From NCBI GenBank assembly GCA_023263015.1, contig JALQXV010000078.1, positions 1 through 5,909 of the forward strand: a DNA stretch of 5,909 nucleotides, written 5' to 3'. Below the pieces are notes generated by a model. The model was not told where the DNA came from. It searched no databases and saw nothing but the letters and a program-made list of their open reading frames with translations. Shown piece after piece: positions 5,339 to 5,909 of this stretch. The position numbers and the translations under genes were made by a program. Each line of letters opens with the position of its first letter. The stretch's first letter is position 1. This DNA comes from Candidatus Saccharimonadia bacterium. Lineage in GTDB: Bacteria; Patescibacteriota; Saccharimonadia; Saccharimonadales; 2-12-FULL-41-12.

Positions 5339-5351
5339 TTTGGTCTTATAA

Positions 5352-5357
5352 ATTATA
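5352..5357 (-). promoter_or_regulatory. Possible internal promoter (-10) before the flavin cassette
   Basis: A perfect TATAAT lies on the minus strand in the 36-nt gap behind the histidine kinase gene; transcription would start near 5345, about 22 nt before the FMN-binding gene. No good -35 is found at 16-18 nt and there is no extended -10 TG. The region is AT-rich, so the match may be chance; the cassette may simply be co-transcribed with the kinase. Confidence 0.28.
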
Positions 5358-5359
5358 AC

Positions 5360-5909
5360 TTATGCTTTTGCGGGAATAGTTACTTTAAATGTAGTTCCTT
5401 TGTTCTGTGAACTTTGTACTGTAATCGTTCCGTTATGTAACTTCGTAATATTTTCGGCGATAGCTAATCCTAAGCCGTAGCCGTTTATTTGCTGCTTAGT
5501 CCGTGACGAATCAGCGCGATAAAAACGTTCAAATACATGTGGTAAATCAGCTGGAGCGATTCCTTTGCCTTTGTCTTTAACACTGATCGTAACGGTCTTT
5601 TTGTCAGTCGTAGCCTTTATAGAGATTTCAGTTTTTTTGTCACTGTATTTAATGGCGTTATCGAGCAAAATGACCATGAGTTCTACTAAGCTCGACTTGT
5701 CACCCATGATTTCTGTATCTTTACTAATTGCAGTGTTTAGCAGAATATTTTTTTGTTCTGCTTGACCGCTTACTCGACCAACTGCTTCGTCAATAATCTG
5801 TGAAATCTTAAGTTCAGTTAGTGGTAATTTGCCGTTTTCTAAGCGGGCTAGTCTAAGTAAGCCGTCTGATAGATTCGTAAGTTTTTCGAGTTCTTCGATA
5901 TTACTTGCA
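5360..5909 (-). CDS. Sensor histidine kinase (C-terminal part, cut by window edge)
   Basis: The minus strand is open from the right edge to a TAA at 5360, about 182 codons with no start in view; an in-frame ATG at 5707 is internal. The first visible residues, including LRLARLENGK, form the end of the HisKA dimerisation helix pair; the phospho-accepting His lies beyond the edge. The HATPase_c domain follows with an N box (LLDNAIKYS), a G1 box (DKGKGI), an F box (FERFYR) and a G2 box (GYGLGLAIA), and ends in a beta strand with FKVTIPAKA. All ATP-binding motifs are intact, so the kinase should be active. Such kinases phosphorylate a response regulator, often encoded just upstream, here off the window. 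It reads into the flavin cassette with a 36-nt gap and no terminator, so it may be in one operon with it. The signal sensed is not visible. Confidence 0.93.
   Translation of the reverse strand, partial: ASNIEELEKLTNLSDGLLRLARLENGKLPLTELKISQIIDEAVGRVSGQAEQKNILLNTAISKDTEIMGDKSSLVELMVILLDNAIKYSDKKTEISIKATTDKKTVTISVKDKGKGIAPADLPHVFERFYRADSSRTKQQINGYGLGLAIAENITKLHNGTITVQSSQNKGTTFKVTIPAKA

Noticed and set aside
34..5909. Recoded UGA, tRNA/rRNA genes, CRISPR array or insertion sequence
   Set aside because: All genes read through with the standard code and TGA is used as a stop at 2510; no cloverleaf, rRNA segment, spaced repeats or transposase was seen.

Overview
The window looks like a piece of a small-genome, AT-leaning bacterium (about 40 % G+C by hand-counted samples) that has a Gram-positive-type cell surface, strong AGGAGG-type ribosome sites and the standard genetic code. 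The mix of an Rpf-like muralytic enzyme, a DUF1003 protein, a class A beta-lactamase-fold hydrolase and a compact flavin-transfer cassette fits Candidatus Saccharibacteria (TM7) best. That placement rests on gene content and remembered resemblance, not on a search; a low-GC monoderm of another phylum remains possible.

Layout. The left edge carries the first 47 codons of an FtsX/MacB-type ABC transporter permease on the minus strand (1-143). A divergent intergenic region (144-261) with a 9-bp inverted repeat separates it from a plus-strand pair: a membrane-anchored serine hydrolase (262-1113) and a DUF1003 membrane protein (1169-1666). These meet the minus-strand genes at a hairpin terminator (1665-1695). 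Everything to the right is on the minus strand. In transcription order it is: the C-terminal part of a sensor histidine kinase (5909-5360), an FMN-binding-domain protein (5323-4817), ApbE flavin transferase (4857-3982), an NqrB/RnfD-like membrane domain fused to an FAD/NAD(P)H reductase (3982-2510), and then, behind its own promoter, a secreted LysM-Rpf protein (2337-1711).

How the genes work together. The three middle genes overlap (41 nt and 1 nt) and form a self-contained module. The fusion protein can take electrons from NAD(P)H to FAD in the cytosol and pass them through the membrane. The FMN-binding protein sits outside the membrane as the likely acceptor, and ApbE can attach FMN covalently to it. 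This resembles a stripped-down Rnf/Nqr or flavin-based extracellular electron-transfer system, with the usual six or more subunits reduced to one electron-transfer protein, one carrier and one maturase. The terminal acceptor is unknown. The histidine kinase 36 nt upstream may control the module. The Rpf-like enzyme is probably a separate unit acting on peptidoglycan, either the cell's own or a neighbour's.

The most interesting points are the compact flavin electron conduit, its ApbE with no visible export signal although its target is outside, the degenerate flavinylation motif (SGSS), and the Rpf gene, which has clearly higher G+C than its neighbours and a consensus promoter whose predicted transcript begins exactly at a 9-bp hairpin.
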